A stretch of 64,000 nucleotides of DNA, from contig NZ_JXSL01000020.1 of the NCBI RefSeq assembly GCF_000829825.1, forward strand, positions 310,001 to 374,000, given 5' to 3'. This document shows, one piece after another, positions 48,345 to 57,071 of the stretch. Both the position numbers and the translations under genes were made by a program. The stretch is from Paramagnetospirillum magnetotacticum MS-1. Lineage in GTDB: Bacteria; Pseudomonadota; Alphaproteobacteria; Rhodospirillales; Magnetospirillaceae. Under the pieces are notes generated by a model that was given only the letters and a program-made list of their open reading frames with translations, had not been told where the DNA came from and did no database searches. How positions within the stretch are numbered: the first letter of the stretch is position 1; the number at the start of each line of letters is the position of its first letter.

Positions 48345-50108
48345 CTAGCGCCAGACCACTTCCCAAAGCTGGAACTTGTCGCGGAAGCCTTTGAGCGCGT
48401 GCATGCCACCGTCCTGGAAGACCCCTACGCCTGCGGAGAGGTCCTTCACCGACTGGGTGCACAGGGTCTGGTCCGAATCAGTGGCGGCGCAGACGCGAGC
48501 CGCCAACTGGACGGTGGAGCCGAACAGGTCGTCCTCTTCCTGAATGGGCTCGCCCGCATTGAGCCCGATGCGCAGATGCAGCGGCAGATTGGGCTGCTTC
48601 TCGTTATGGGCGGTGACCTGGCGCTGAATCTGGATCGTGGCCTCCACCGCATTGGCGGCCGAGGCGAAGGAGGCCATGATGCCGTCGCCCGTATGCTTGA
48701 CCTCGCGCCCGGCGAATTGGGTGAGAGCGGTGCGCACGATGGCGTTGTGCTTGCGCACGATCTCCTGGGCGGCCTGATCGCCGCGCGCCTGGGTCAGATC
48801 GGTGGAGCCCACCATATCGGTGAACATCACGGTCATGAGCGAGGACTGCTTCTTGACCGTGGCGGGCTTGTTCCAGTCCTTCAGCGAGGTCTGGAGCTTG
48901 ATCATGGGCGTGCCCTCGTCGCCCTCCACCCAGGATTCCATGGCGGATTTGCCCGCCTCGAACATGCCGGAATAGCGCTGTTCACCCATATATTCGGGGA
49001 TCTTGTCGTAGAAGGCGGCGGCCTGATCGCCCGGCGTGCCCAGCTTCTCGATGATGGTCTTCAGCAATTTGCGCTGTCCGCCGGAATCCAGCTTCTGGGC
49101 CCGCGCGATGGACTGGACCGCGCCGGCCATGAACAGGTTGAGTCCGAATGTGGTGTATTTGTCCGTGCTGGGCGCCACCTGACGCACGATCTGCATGGAT
49201 TTGTCCACGAAGCGGTCGGTCACCTTCCTGGTGGATTCGAAGGCCGGAGTCGAGGGAATGGCATCCACGGCCGCCGCCGCCGCCGAAGGCTCTTCCGCCG
49301 GGGTGGGGGGCGGCGGAGCCTCTTCGGGCTGCGGGGGAGGTTCTGGCTCGGGATCGGGCTCGGGATCGTCGCCCCAGCTTTCGGGAATCATCTCGGACTC
49401 GGCCTTCCTGGCCAGCTTGTTCAGCGACTTCTTCACCGCTTCCGAGGGTTGTGGCCGTGGCGCGGCTCCAGCTGCGGCGGCAGACCTGAACTGGAGGTTG
49501 GCGTTGCGCGGCATGAAGCGCAGCCCCAGCGGCACGGCGGTCATCAGGAAGACCAGGCCGAAGACGATGATCAGCATCTGGCCGTATTCATCGGGGGTAA
49601 TGCGGAAACCGAAATCATAGAGGAAGACGATGATCGACGGGACCAGACGCAGGACCCCCAATCCCACGCCCGCCGCCACCAGCAAGATGACGGTCAACCG
49701 CAGAACCGCCGCCCCCGCGCCGATACTGGGGCCACCGCTCCGCGCCCTCGCGGGCGCCGCCGCCTTCTTGGCCCCGGAATTCTTGGCGCCGCCCTTGCCC
49801 GAATCCTTGTCCTTGCCGTTTCCCTTGCCGCCACCGCCACCGCCACCGCCACCGCCACCGCCACCACCGCCGCTGGCGACGCTTTTCTTGGCCTGGATGT
49901 TGTGGCCGGACAGATAGACCTCGACCTCGTCGAAGACGTTGGTATCGGTGTTGTAGGTTTCGCGCAGGACCTTGGTGCGCACGCCAAGGGTGGTCTCCAA
50001 CTCCTTGGCCTCGCGGACAGCCTCGTCACGCTCCAGCCGCGGGAAGCGTGCGTGCAGCATCCACCCCCGGCCTTCCATGACGTAAACTTCAAAATGAACG
50101 ATGATCAT
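48345..50108 (-). CDS. Class III adenylate/guanylate cyclase with glycine-repeat linker
   Basis: 587 residues. The N-terminal 60 residues form a small soluble domain (HFEVYVMEGRGWML). Then come a run of 15 glycines, a Lys/Ala linker and two hydrophobic helices (near residues 140 and 190), a Pro/Glu-rich stretch (about 235-280), a helical domain and a cyclase domain with MFTDMVGSTDLTQ, KHTGDGIMASF and LFGSTVQLAARV. In the last motif the usual Asn is Gln, so activity or specificity may be altered. It faces the redox cyclase gene tail to tail. An upstream ATG ten codons earlier is possible. Confidence 0.85.
   Translation of the reverse strand: MIIVHFEVYVMEGRGWMLHARFPRLERDEAVREAKELETTLGVRTKVLRETYNTDTNVFDEVEVYLSGHNIQAKKSVASGGGGGGGGGGGGGGGKGNGKDKDSGKGGAKNSGAKKAAAPARARSGGPSIGAGAAVLRLTVILLVAAGVGLGVLRLVPSIIVFLYDFGFRITPDEYGQMLIIVFGLVFLMTAVPLGLRFMPRNANLQFRSAAAAGAAPRPQPSEAVKKSLNKLARKAESEMIPESWGDDPEPDPEPEPPPQPEEAPPPPTPAEEPSAAAAAVDAIPSTPAFESTRKVTDRFVDKSMQIVRQVAPSTDKYTTFGLNLFMAGAVQSIARAQKLDSGGQRKLLKTIIEKLGTPGDQAAAFYDKIPEYMGEQRYSGMFEAGKSAMESWVEGDEGTPMIKLQTSLKDWNKPATVKKQSSLMTVMFTDMVGSTDLTQARGDQAAQEIVRKHNAIVRTALTQFAGREVKHTGDGIMASFASAANAVEATIQIQRQVTAHNEKQPNLPLHLRIGLNAGEPIQEEDDLFGSTVQLAARVCAATDSDQTLCTQSVKDLSAGVGVFQDGGMHALKGFRDKFQLWEVVWR
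49827..49871. repeat. Trinucleotide repeat coding for 15 glycines
   Basis: Alternating GGT/GGC codons (read on the minus strand) give 15 consecutive glycines within the cyclase gene. Such repeats can change copy number without shifting the frame and may vary between strains. Confidence 0.85.
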
Positions 50109-50173
50109 AATCGTGCTGTTAACCTGTTGATATACCAAGGGTATTTTTTAGGTTAAGGCACTGTGTGACTACC

Positions 50174-50205
50174 GTGTGCCGCCGTTTGGCACACTTTTGG
50201 CACAC
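50174..50205. repeat. GTGTGCC / GGCACAC repeats at the integrase gene end
   Basis: GTGTGCC (50174-50180) is the exact complement of GGCACAC (50188-50194), and GGCACAC recurs at 50199-50205. They lie directly beyond the integrase stop, where core or arm-type integrase sites and an attachment site are often found. No second copy that would mark the other end was identified in the window. Confidence 0.45.
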
Positions 50206-50206
50206 A

Positions 50207-50986
50207 TCACGAGGAGATTGCAACCACCCTGGGCTTACCTTCCAGGGCGTTCATAGCTACTGCCAGGTCATCAACAGCTAGGTGGGCATAGCGCATCGTC
50301 ATTGTGATGTTAGCGTGTCCCATCCACTCCTTCACCCTTCGAAGATCTACACCACGTTGAACCAAGCGTGAAGCACAAGTGTGCCTCAGTGCATACGGTA
50401 CGAAGTGTGGGTCGTCAGCGAAGCCAAGGAGGTTCCTGGCGCGTCCCCAGCTGAGAACGAACGATTTGTAATTGATACCGCTGAAGGGCTTTTCCCAACC
50501 TTCACTCTCTCCATAGGCCAGGGCATCCTTTGCCTTGGAGGTCAGCGGTATGGTTCTGGGTACGTCTGTCTTGGTCTTCCAGAAGGTAACCTTCCCGTTG
50601 ACCACATCACGCCATTCGATTGCTAAGGCTTCTCCAGGGCGGCAGCCGGTGTACAGGAGGAACTGTATGTAAGCCACCAGATCGTCACGTCCCCAACGGG
50701 AGAACAGGGTAAGGAGCGATGCTTCCTCAGCGTCTGTGATGAAGCGAATGCGTCCTTGCCCTTCCTTCTGTCGAGGGATGCTAGGTGCCTTCTGAAGATA
50801 CTCGCACTTAACGGCGTGATTAAGTAGAACAGATAACGCTGAGAGCTTACGATTGATCGTGCTGTTTGCGTTACCCTTCTTTTTTAGGACATCAACCCAC
50901 TTCTGAACAGAAGCAGTGTCGATTGATGATAGTAGGCTTGCCCTTCCGAAGTAGTCCAAGGCTTCATTGATATGTGACTTGTTCAT
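50207..50986 (-). CDS. int: Tyrosine recombinase (phage integrase), shortened
   Basis: 259 residues. The core-binding part (STINRKLSALSVLLNHAV) and the catalytic domain are present: the first Arg in TGCRPGEALAIEW, the Lys hairpin WKTKTDVPRTIPL, LRHTCASRLVQRG with the second Arg, GHANITMTMRYAHL with the box His and nucleophilic Tyr. The usual His before LRHT is Tyr (PYALRHT). No N-terminal arm-binding domain is present, so the protein is shorter than normal phage integrases (about 340-400). Base composition is clearly more AT-rich than flanking genes. It lies just downstream of an RNA-polymerase fragment. It may no longer be fully active. Confidence 0.85.
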   Translation of the reverse strand: MNKSHINEALDYFGRASLLSSIDTASVQKWVDVLKKKGNANSTINRKLSALSVLLNHAVKCEYLQKAPSIPRQKEGQGRIRFITDAEEASLLTLFSRWGRDDLVAYIQFLLYTGCRPGEALAIEWRDVVNGKVTFWKTKTDVPRTIPLTSKAKDALAYGESEGWEKPFSGINYKSFVLSWGRARNLLGFADDPHFVPYALRHTCASRLVQRGVDLRRVKEWMGHANITMTMRYAHLAVDDLAVAMNALEGKPRVVAISS

Positions 50987-51018
50987 CACTTCGTTGGCTG
51001 GTCGTACCTACACGCTTG

Positions 51019-51561
51019 TTAACGCGCCAGGGAGTTTCCTGTATCCCACTGGCTCCAATCAATCTGGAGATCATTGAACTTACGTTGCACATGCTCTTTA
51101 CGTTTATGGCGGGGCAGCTCTCGTGTCTCAAAGTCTGACCACATCTTACGAGCAAGGTTCCTCCAGTTTGCATGGAAGTACCGAATACGTAACTCATCGT
51201 GGATCAAGCCTGCACCGTAAATAGCAAGACCAACAAAGGTACAAGGCTTGCCTTGGTACAGGGTAGGGACCTTATTGAAGATAGCCTTAAGGAATAGGAA
51301 GGCGGCTACCTCAGGCTCTAGCTCAGAGAGTGCTACGGCTGAACAGCTTCTTTTTCCAATCTTCCCACTAAGAGCATATCTTGTGAACTCAGAGATAGCT
51401 TTAGCATATGGTACTAGATACCCTTTGGTTAATTGAACCATAGGTAATGTACTAGATAGATCACCTCTTTGGTTAGCCTTATCGTTAGCTCTATATAACC
51501 TAGAGACACCTAAGCCTCGCATCTGTTCCTCTAGGTATCTCTGTTCTCTCACCAGATCCAT
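51019..51561 (-). CDS. Phage T7-type RNA polymerase, N-terminal domain only
   Basis: 180 residues that read like the N-terminal domain of single-subunit phage RNA polymerases: LVREQRYLEEQMRGLG at the start (T7 has LAREQLALE), GKRSCSAVALSELEPEVAAFLFLKAIF (T7 GKRPTAFQFLQEIKPEAVAYITIK), GLAIYGAGLIHDELRIRYF (T7 AIGRAIEDEARFGRI) and a final helix. Order and spacing match the T7 protein to about its residue 200; the polymerase core (T7 is 883 residues) is absent. AT-richer codon use, and the integrase 30 bases downstream, point to a degraded T7-like prophage. From sequence memory only; no search was possible. Confidence 0.65.
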   Translation of the reverse strand: MDLVREQRYLEEQMRGLGVSRLYRANDKANQRGDLSSTLPMVQLTKGYLVPYAKAISEFTRYALSGKIGKRSCSAVALSELEPEVAAFLFLKAIFNKVPTLYQGKPCTFVGLAIYGAGLIHDELRIRYFHANWRNLARKMWSDFETRELPRHKRKEHVQRKFNDLQIDWSQWDTGNSLAR

Positions 51562-51658
51562 GATGTCACCTCCTTAGTCGCTACGGGGTGTGGAGTAGTG
51601 CACCATAACTGTGCCTACGATTGCCAATCATTTCCGCTACCGTAAGCGTCCCTAGAAA

Positions 51659-51696
51659 CAAAAAACCCAAGCTAGGAGCGGCCTCCAGCCTGGGTT
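51659..51696 (-). terminator. Hairpin terminator upstream of the RNA-polymerase fragment
   Basis: On the minus strand ACCCAGGCT / AGCTTGGGT (one G-U pair, 13-base loop) is followed by TTTTTTG. Its orientation would end a transcript coming from the right, but no gene is seen there before rpmE, so it may be a phage terminator left in the island or end rpmE transcripts. Confidence 0.6.
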
Positions 51697-51955
51697 TAGG
51701 GTATGTTTTACGCTTCAGTAAGGGAATCAGATATGAACGATGATCATGTCCGCCCAATCACCGTTTGGCTTCGAAAACAAATCGGCAGGGGGAGTATGGC
51801 AGCCCCCTTATTAAAAAATTGCTCTACCTGCTGGATGGCAAGAAGTCCACAGCAAACACTTTCGGCCAGCGAAAACGCTGGCCGATCATGCAGTCTGATA
51901 ATTTAGCGCAGGAGGATGCCGAGGGACGAAACTAACCCGGCATCCCCAATCCCAC
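51697..51955. other. Gene-poor stretch with two or three hairpins
   Basis: No convincing gene is seen between 51562 and 51955. Besides the terminator at 51659 it holds a perfect 9-bp hairpin CGGCCAGCG-AAAA-CGCTGGCCG (51863-51884), and GGATGCCG / CGGCATCC (51914-51945) just after the rpmE stop. The latter may end rpmE transcripts, although it has no T-run. Confidence 0.5.
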
Positions 51956-52189
51956 TTAGGAATTGTCGGACTTGATGCCGAAACCGTCGAAGCGCTTCTT
52001 GAACTTGGCAAGCTGACCGGCCGTATCGACCATACGGTGCACGCCGGTCCAGGCCGGGTGCGACTTGGGGTCGATGTCCAGGCGCAGGGTGTCGCCAGCC
52101 TTACCCAGGGTGGACCGGGTCTTGTACTCGGTGCCGTCCGTCATCACCACGTTGATCTCGTGGTAGTCGGGATGAATGTTGTCCTTCAT
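51956..52189 (-). CDS. rpmE: 50S ribosomal protein L31
   Basis: 77 residues starting [19 protein letters not shown], with the family segments [24 protein letters not shown] and FKKRFDGFG. There are no cysteines, so this is the zinc-independent type. It is a small host gene at the right boundary of the AT-rich island, on the minus strand. Confidence 0.96.
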   Translation of the reverse strand: MKDNIHPDYHEINVVMTDGTEYKTRSTLGKAGDTLRLDIDPKSHPAWTGVHRMVDTAGQLAKFKKRFDGFGIKSDNS

Positions 52190-52312
52190 AGCCTGAAGCT
52201 CCGCAAATCGAAGGCGCGTATATAGCCAAAACCAGGGCGCTGCGCAAGCGGTCCTTCACCCCGGCGTCGAATTCGGGTTAGCATCCCCTCCCCCGATCGG
52301 AGGAGAAGCCCC

Positions 52313-52618
52313 ATGAGTCTCGATGAAAGCCGTTTTGCCAGTCTTGCCGATCCCCTGCTGGAAAGGATCGGAGATGCCGTCGAGGATGCCATGGACGATG
52401 CCGACGCCGAATTGCATGCGGGCATCCTCACCCTGACCCTGCCGGGGATCGGCCAGTATGTCATCAACAAGCATTCGCCCAACCGCGAGATTTGGGTCTC
52501 GTCGCCCAAGAGCGGCGCCCATCATTTCGGCTGGAACGGGGAACAGTGGATTTCGACCCGCAACGCCCAACTGGAACTGTTGGGGATGTTGCGGGCCGAG
52601 ATCGGCGTGGCGGTTTAG
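52313..52618 (+). CDS. cyaY: Bacterial frataxin CyaY
   Basis: 101 residues. The acidic helix [14 protein letters not shown] and the beta-sheet signature [19 protein letters not shown] with [12 protein letters not shown] are those of the frataxin family. CyaY modulates iron-sulfur assembly by the IscS/IscU pair; the isc operon is about 4 kb downstream. It overlaps the convergent tyrS gene by four bases. A GGAGGAGAAGCC ribosome site precedes the ATG. Confidence 0.93.
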   Translation: MSLDESRFASLADPLLERIGDAVEDAMDDADAELHAGILTLTLPGIGQYVINKHSPNREIWVSSPKSGAHHFGWNGEQWISTRNAQLELLGMLRAEIGVAV

Positions 52619-53862
52619 ACCGCCTTCACCAGAATATGGCGCTTCTTGCCAGCGGTGAGCTTGACGGCGCCGTCCTTGAGGTCGGCCGAGCCCACGGGCC
52701 GGGCCTCGTCCACCGCCTGATCATTGACCTTGCCGCCGCCGCCCTTCAACAGGCGCCGGGCCTCGCCATTGGAGGCGGCCAGACCGGCGCGCACGAAGAG
52801 GGCGAAGGCGGGGATGCCCGCCGCCAGTTCGGCGGCCGGAATTTCGATGGTGGGCAGGTCGGTGGCGGCCATGCCCTCCTCGAAGGTCTTGCGGGCCGTT
52901 TCGGCGGCCTGGATCGCGGCGGCTTCGCCGTGGCATAGACGGGTAACCTCATTGGCCAGGATCTTCTTGGCCTCGTTGATCTCGGCGCCTTCCAGCTTTT
53001 CCAGCCGGGCGATCTCGTCCAAGGGCAGTTCGGTATAGAGCTTGAGGAAGCGGCCCACATCGGCATCCTCGGTATTGCGCCAGTACTGCCAGAACTCCCA
53101 GGCGCTCAGCATGTCGTCGTTCAGCCAGACGGCGCCGTTGACGGTCTTGCCCATCTTGGCGCCCGATGAGGTGGTCAGCAGCGGGCTGGTCAAGCCGAAC
53201 AGTTCGGCCTGATCGGCGCGGCGGCCCAGTTCAACGCCGTTGATGATATTGCCCCACTGATCCGAGCCGCCCATTTGCAGGATGCATTTGTTGCGGCGGT
53301 AGAGTTCGACGAAGTCGTAACCCTGAAGCAGCATGTAGTTGAATTCGAGGAAGGTCAGCGGCTGTTCGCGCTCGAGCCGCAGCTTGACCGAATCGAAGGT
53401 CAGCATGCGGTTGATGGTGAAGTGGTGGCCGTAATCGCGCAGGAAATCGATGTAGTTCAGCTTGTCCAGCCAATCGGCGTTGTTGACCATCAGGGCGTCC
53501 GTCTGGCCGTCGCCGAAGGTCAGGTATTTGGTGAACACCGTCTTGATGCCCGCCATGTTGGTGGCGATGACCTCGTCGGTCAGCATCTTGCGCGATTCGT
53601 CCTTGCCGGTGGGGTCGCCGATACGGGTGGTGCCGCCGCCCATCAGCACGATGGGCTTGTGGCCGGTCTTTTGCCACCAGCGCAGCAGCATGATCTGCAT
53701 CAGCCCGCCCACATGCAAGGAGGTGGCGGTGCAGTCGAAGCCGATATAGGCGGCCTGGCACCCCTCGGTCAGGCGCTTGTCCAGCGCCTCCAGGTCGGTA
53801 CACTGGTGCATGTAGCCGCGCTCGGTGACGATGCGCAGGAAATCGGACTTGAGACTGGTCAT
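52615..53862 (-). CDS. tyrS: Tyrosyl-tRNA synthetase TyrS
   Basis: 415 residues. The class I HIGH-like motif is [16 protein letters not shown] near residue 46, and the KMSKS-like motif is [12 protein letters not shown] near 233. A C-terminal S4 RNA-binding domain ([22 protein letters not shown]) is present. Start chosen at the ATG that begins [11 protein letters not shown]. It is convergent with cyaY and divergent from anmK. Confidence 0.96.
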   Translation of the reverse strand: MTSLKSDFLRIVTERGYMHQCTDLEALDKRLTEGCQAAYIGFDCTATSLHVGGLMQIMLLRWWQKTGHKPIVLMGGGTTRIGDPTGKDESRKMLTDEVIATNMAGIKTVFTKYLTFGDGQTDALMVNNADWLDKLNYIDFLRDYGHHFTINRMLTFDSVKLRLEREQPLTFLEFNYMLLQGYDFVELYRRNKCILQMGGSDQWGNIINGVELGRRADQAELFGLTSPLLTTSSGAKMGKTVNGAVWLNDDMLSAWEFWQYWRNTEDADVGRFLKLYTELPLDEIARLEKLEGAEINEAKKILANEVTRLCHGEAAAIQAAETARKTFEEGMAATDLPTIEIPAAELAAGIPAFALFVRAGLAASNGEARRLLKGGGGKVNDQAVDEARPVGSADLKDGAVKLTAGKKRHILVKAV

Positions 53863-53939
53863 GGGGCGCCCGTTCGGCTTGCTGGGAAGAGGCCGCTCGT
53901 TTATCACAAATGGGTGAATGCCACAATCGGGGGGACGCA

Positions 53940-55007
53940 ATGCTGGCGCTGGGGCTGATGAGCGGGACGTCGCTGGATGGCGTGGATATCGCCCTGGTCG
54001 ATACCGATGGCGAGACTGTGGCCAGTTTTGGGCCTGCCGCGACCGTTCCCTATAGCGCGGAGCAGAGGCTCGCCCTGATGGAGATCTTAGGGGGGAAGGG
54101 GGCGGTGGAGCAGGTGGAGCGGGACTTCACCTTGTTCCATGCCCAGGTGGTCCGCGACTTTCTGGCCGAACACGGGATCGATGCGGCCAAGGTGGGGGTG
54201 GCGGGCTTTCACGGCCACACCATTTTGCACGCCCCCGCCGAACGACGCACCTGGCAGATCGGCGACGGCGCCTTGCTGGCCTCTGAGATCGGCATTGCCG
54301 TCGTCAACGACTTCCGTTCGGCCGATGTGGCGGCGGGCGGGCAGGGCGCGCCGCTGGTTCCCGTCTATCACCGGGCATTGGCCGCGCGCCTGGAAGGGCC
54401 GCTGGCCATCCTCAATCTGGGTGGTGTTGGCAATGTGACCTGGATTTCCGAGGACGGTTCCCTGCTGGCCTTCGACACCGGGCCGGGCAACGCGCTTCTC
54501 GATGATTGGGCCATGGCCCATACCGGCCGTCCGGTGGATGTGGACGGAGCACTGTCCGCCGCGGGCCGGGTGCGGCGCGACGCGGTGGAGGCCTTCCTGC
54601 ACCACACCTATTTCGACCGCCAGCCGCCCAAATCTGTGGATCGCGACGAGTTTCACGCCCTGGCCTGGGAACTGGTCAAGGGATGCTCGGCCGAGGATGG
54701 GGCGGCGACGCTGACCGCTTTTACCGCCGCTTCGGTGGCCCTGGCCGCCTACAGCTTTCCCCGCCCGGTGAAGCGCTGGCTGGTGACCGGGGGCGGGCGG
54801 CGCAATCCCGAGATGATGAGCGCCCTTTCCCGTGGCCTGTCGGCCCCGGTGGAGCCGGTGGAGGCGGTGGGCTGGAACGGCGACGCCCTGGAGGCCCAGG
54901 CCTTCGCCTTTCTGGCGGTGCGCTCCCTGGCCGGGCTGATGCTGACCTATCCCGAGACTACCGGCGTGTCCTCGCCCCAGACCGGGGGCCGCCGCCATGT
55001 TCCCTGA
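53940..55007 (+). CDS. anmK: Anhydro-N-acetylmuramic acid kinase AnmK
   Basis: 355 residues. ASKHA fold: the phosphate loop [20 protein letters not shown] at the start, [11 protein letters not shown] near residue 88, [12 protein letters not shown] near 158 and [12 protein letters not shown] near 178. AnmK phosphorylates and opens 1,6-anhydro-N-acetylmuramic acid in peptidoglycan recycling. It starts at an ATG preceded by GGGGGGACGCA. It is 77 bases from tyrS, in the opposite direction, the pairing common in alphaproteobacteria. Confidence 0.94.
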   Translation: MLALGLMSGTSLDGVDIALVDTDGETVASFGPAATVPYSAEQRLALMEILGGKGAVEQVERDFTLFHAQVVRDFLAEHGIDAAKVGVAGFHGHTILHAPAERRTWQIGDGALLASEIGIAVVNDFRSADVAAGGQGAPLVPVYHRALAARLEGPLAILNLGGVGNVTWISEDGSLLAFDTGPGNALLDDWAMAHTGRPVDVDGALSAAGRVRRDAVEAFLHHTYFDRQPPKSVDRDEFHALAWELVKGCSAEDGAATLTAFTAASVALAAYSFPRPVKRWLVTGGGRRNPEMMSALSRGLSAPVEPVEAVGWNGDALEAQAFAFLAVRSLAGLMLTYPETTGVSSPQTGGRRHVP

Positions 55008-55020
55008 CAGGAGAACCGCC

Positions 55021-55344
55021 ATGCGTTCCATCCTCGCCGCCCTGTGCCTGGTTCTGGCGGCGGGCCCGGCCCTGGCCGATCAGGTCAGCGCCCTGGCCGC
55101 AGTGCGCGCCCAGCCCAAGGTGCTGGACGCCTCCATCGACGACCGCGGCAATCTTTATGTGGTGGTCAAGAACGAGACCACCATCGCCTGGGAGGCCTAT
55201 GGGGCGGGGATGTGCCGTCTGGTGCGGCCCCATCAGGCCCGCGTCTTCCAGGCCCATGTCATCGACATGACCTCGGTGGGCAAGGGCGCCAAGCCCCCCC
55301 AGTGGAAGCGTCTGGCCCAGGTCAACTGCGCCGCCATCAACTGA
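55021..55344 (+). CDS. Small secreted protein of unknown function
   Basis: 107 residues with a clear Sec signal (MRSILAALCLVLAAGPALA) and a compact mature domain containing VVVKNETTIAWEAYG and two cysteines (GMCRLV and QVNCAAIN), probably a disulfide. No family was recognised. Start chosen at the ATG after CAGGAGAACCGCC; it is 13 bases after the anmK stop, so co-transcription is likely. A terminator serving the opposite strand follows. Confidence 0.75.
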   Translation: MRSILAALCLVLAAGPALADQVSALAAVRAQPKVLDASIDDRGNLYVVVKNETTIAWEAYGAGMCRLVRPHQARVFQAHVIDMTSVGKGAKPPQWKRLAQVNCAAIN

Positions 55345-55352
55345 GTTTAACG

Positions 55353-55375
55353 AAAAACCCCCGCTTTCACGGGGG
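55353..55375 (-). terminator. Terminator of the alpha/beta hydrolase gene
   Basis: On the minus strand CCCCCG-TGAAAG-CGGGGG is followed by TTTTTCG. It lies eight bases beyond the hydrolase stop codon. Confidence 0.8.
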
Positions 55376-55382
55376 CTGTTCC

Positions 55383-56078
55383 TTAACTGAGGGCGACGGC
55401 CAGTTCCGGTTCGGGCGCTGGCGGCGGGGCCGGAGCGCGGGCGACGATGGATTCGCCCAGATAGGAATCCACCAGGCCGTCCAGGGCATCCAGATGGGTG
55501 CCAAAGAAGTGGTTGGCGCCTTCGATGGTCTCGTAGCGGACCTTGATGTTGCGCTGGGTGGCCAGCTTGGCCGCCAGCTTGGCCACGGTCGGCTCGGGCA
55601 CCAGATCGTCGTTGGTGCCGTGGACGATCAGGCCCGATGACGGGCAGGGCGCCAGGAACGAGAAGTCGAAGACATTGGCGGGCGGGGCCACCGAGACGAA
55701 ACCATCGATCTCGGGGCGGCGCATCAGCAATTGCATGCCGATCCAGGCGCCGAACGAGAAGCCGCCCACCCAGCAGGCCGAGGCGTTGGCGTTGAAAGAC
55801 TGCATCCAGTCCAGCGCGGAAGCCGCGTCGGACAGTTCGCCCTGGCCGTTGTCGAACTTGCCCTGGCTGCGTCCCACCCCGCGGAAATTGAAGCGCAGCG
55901 TGGAAAAGCCGCGCCGCACGAAGGCATGATACAGGGCGTAGACCACCTTGTTGTTCATGGTCCCGCCGTGCTGCGGATGGGGATGAAGCAGAAGGGCCAG
56001 CGGGGCGTTTGGCGACTTGCCGTGATGGTAGCGGCCTTCAAGGCGGCCGTCGGGTCCATTGAAAATCACTTCAGGCAT
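55383..56078 (-). CDS. Alpha/beta hydrolase (serine hydrolase-like)
   Basis: 231 residues. The sequence has the alpha/beta-hydrolase oxyanion part LLLHPHPQHGGTMNNKVVY, the arginine-rich FNFRGVGRSQG, a nucleophile elbow GFSFGAWIG (Ser near residue 110), an Asp in HGTNDDLVPE and a catalytic His in GANHFFGTH. It belongs to the YcjY/DUF1749-like cytosolic hydrolase group often found in alphaproteobacteria. Substrate is unknown. Start chosen at the ATG beginning MPEVIFNG. It is divergent from the isc operon. Confidence 0.85.
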   Translation of the reverse strand: MPEVIFNGPDGRLEGRYHHGKSPNAPLALLLHPHPQHGGTMNNKVVYALYHAFVRRGFSTLRFNFRGVGRSQGKFDNGQGELSDAASALDWMQSFNANASACWVGGFSFGAWIGMQLLMRRPEIDGFVSVAPPANVFDFSFLAPCPSSGLIVHGTNDDLVPEPTVAKLAAKLATQRNIKVRYETIEGANHFFGTHLDALDGLVDSYLGESIVARAPAPPPAPEPELAVALS

Positions 56079-56162
56079 GGCTTGCGTACAGTCTCCCTTG
56101 CCCGGCACCCGCTCAAACCTGAGTGGTGGTGTCGGGGAAAATACAACGACAAATTGGATTTT

Positions 56163-56184
56163 GGCCGGTCAATCTTGACTGGCC
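56163..56184. promoter_or_regulatory. Inverted repeat overlapping the isc promoter
   Basis: GGCCGGTCAA-TC-TTGACTGGCC, 10-bp arms with one mismatch, overlapping the -35 element. A repressor, possibly IscR itself, could act here; the sequence does not match known IscR boxes closely enough to decide. Confidence 0.45.
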
Positions 56185-56203
56185 TTGTCGGGCATCTTAT
56201 ATT
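56175..56203 (+). promoter_or_regulatory. Sigma-70-type promoter of the cysE-isc operon
   Basis: TTGACT and TATATT are separated by exactly 17 bases, close to the consensus, and lie about 86 bases upstream of the cysE start. It is the best promoter match seen in the window and would drive cysE-iscR and the rest of the isc operon. Confidence 0.65.
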
Positions 56204-56288
56204 CACCTTCACTATGACAGCGCCCGCAAGGGCGGCCCCCTGGCGGCCGTAGAAGGCCGTCGCGACGCACTTTAGCATATTGCGAGCT

Positions 56289-57071
56289 ATGATTTTCAAG
56301 AGCCTTCGAGAAGATATTGCGTCCATTCGACGACGCGACCCCGCCGCCCATTCATGGCTGGAAGTGGTCCTGTGCTATCCGGGACTGCACGCGCTGATGT
56401 TTCACCGCCTGTCCAACTGGTGCTGGAACCGGGGAATGAGGGTGCTGGGACGCTTCATCTCCCATGTGGGGAAGATCCTCACCGGCATCGAGATCCATCC
56501 GGCGGCGCAGCTGGGGCCGCGCTTCTTCATCGATCACGGCACGGGCGTGGTGATCGGCGAGACTGCGGTGATCGGGGCCGATGTGACGCTGTATCACGGT
56601 GTGACCCTGGGCGGCACATCGCTGCACAAGGGCAAGCGCCACCCCACCTTGGAAGATGGGGTGATCGTCGGCTCGGGCGCCCAGGTTCTGGGCCCCATCA
56701 CGGTGGGCAAGGGCGCGCGCATCGGCGCCAATGCCGTTGTGCTGACCGATGTTCCGCCAGGCGTGACCATGGTGGGCATTCCCGCCCGCATGGTGATGCG
56801 GCGCCAGGACGCCGATTTTTGCGCCTATGGCCTGCCGGTGGAGGATCTGCCCGACCCGGTGGCCCGCGCCATCGACAGCGTGCGTTCGCAGGTATCGACC
56901 TTGATGGAGCGGATCAAGGAACTGGAGACCGAGCTGCATGGCCATCCTACTCAGGCCTGCGCGCGGCTTTCCCAGCCGGATGCGGCTGATCCGGGCATTC
57001 ATGTGGAAGCAGTAAGCAACCCGGCCGTCGGGACAAGTGGCCGGACTTTGGAACGGGAGAGCATATCGTGA
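56289..57071 (+). CDS. cysE: Serine O-acetyltransferase CysE
   Basis: 260 residues. The left-handed beta-helix hexapeptides ([61 protein letters not shown]) and the catalytic DHG and HGV histidines are clear, with a C-terminal coiled-coil-like tail ([14 protein letters not shown]). CysE makes O-acetylserine for cysteine synthesis and so feeds the desulfurases downstream. It begins the isc operon; a GTGA overlap connects it to iscR. Start at MIFKSL, with a weak ribosome site. Confidence 0.95.
   Translation: MIFKSLREDIASIRRRDPAAHSWLEVVLCYPGLHALMFHRLSNWCWNRGMRVLGRFISHVGKILTGIEIHPAAQLGPRFFIDHGTGVVIGETAVIGADVTLYHGVTLGGTSLHKGKRHPTLEDGVIVGSGAQVLGPITVGKGARIGANAVVLTDVPPGVTMVGIPARMVMRRQDADFCAYGLPVEDLPDPVARAIDSVRSQVSTLMERIKELETELHGHPTQACARLSQPDAADPGIHVEAVSNPAVGTSGRTLERESIS

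Noticed and set aside
50187-50204. TGGCACACTTTTGGCA resembles a sigma-54 -24/-12 promoter
   Set aside because: The -12 GC is GG, the site lies at the end of a gene cluster pointing away from a target, and it is better explained by the GGCACAC repeat.
51703-51906. A 67-codon plus-strand ORF in the island next to rpmE
   Set aside because: It crosses several hairpins, has no convincing ribosome-binding site and no recognisable features; kept only as noncoding.
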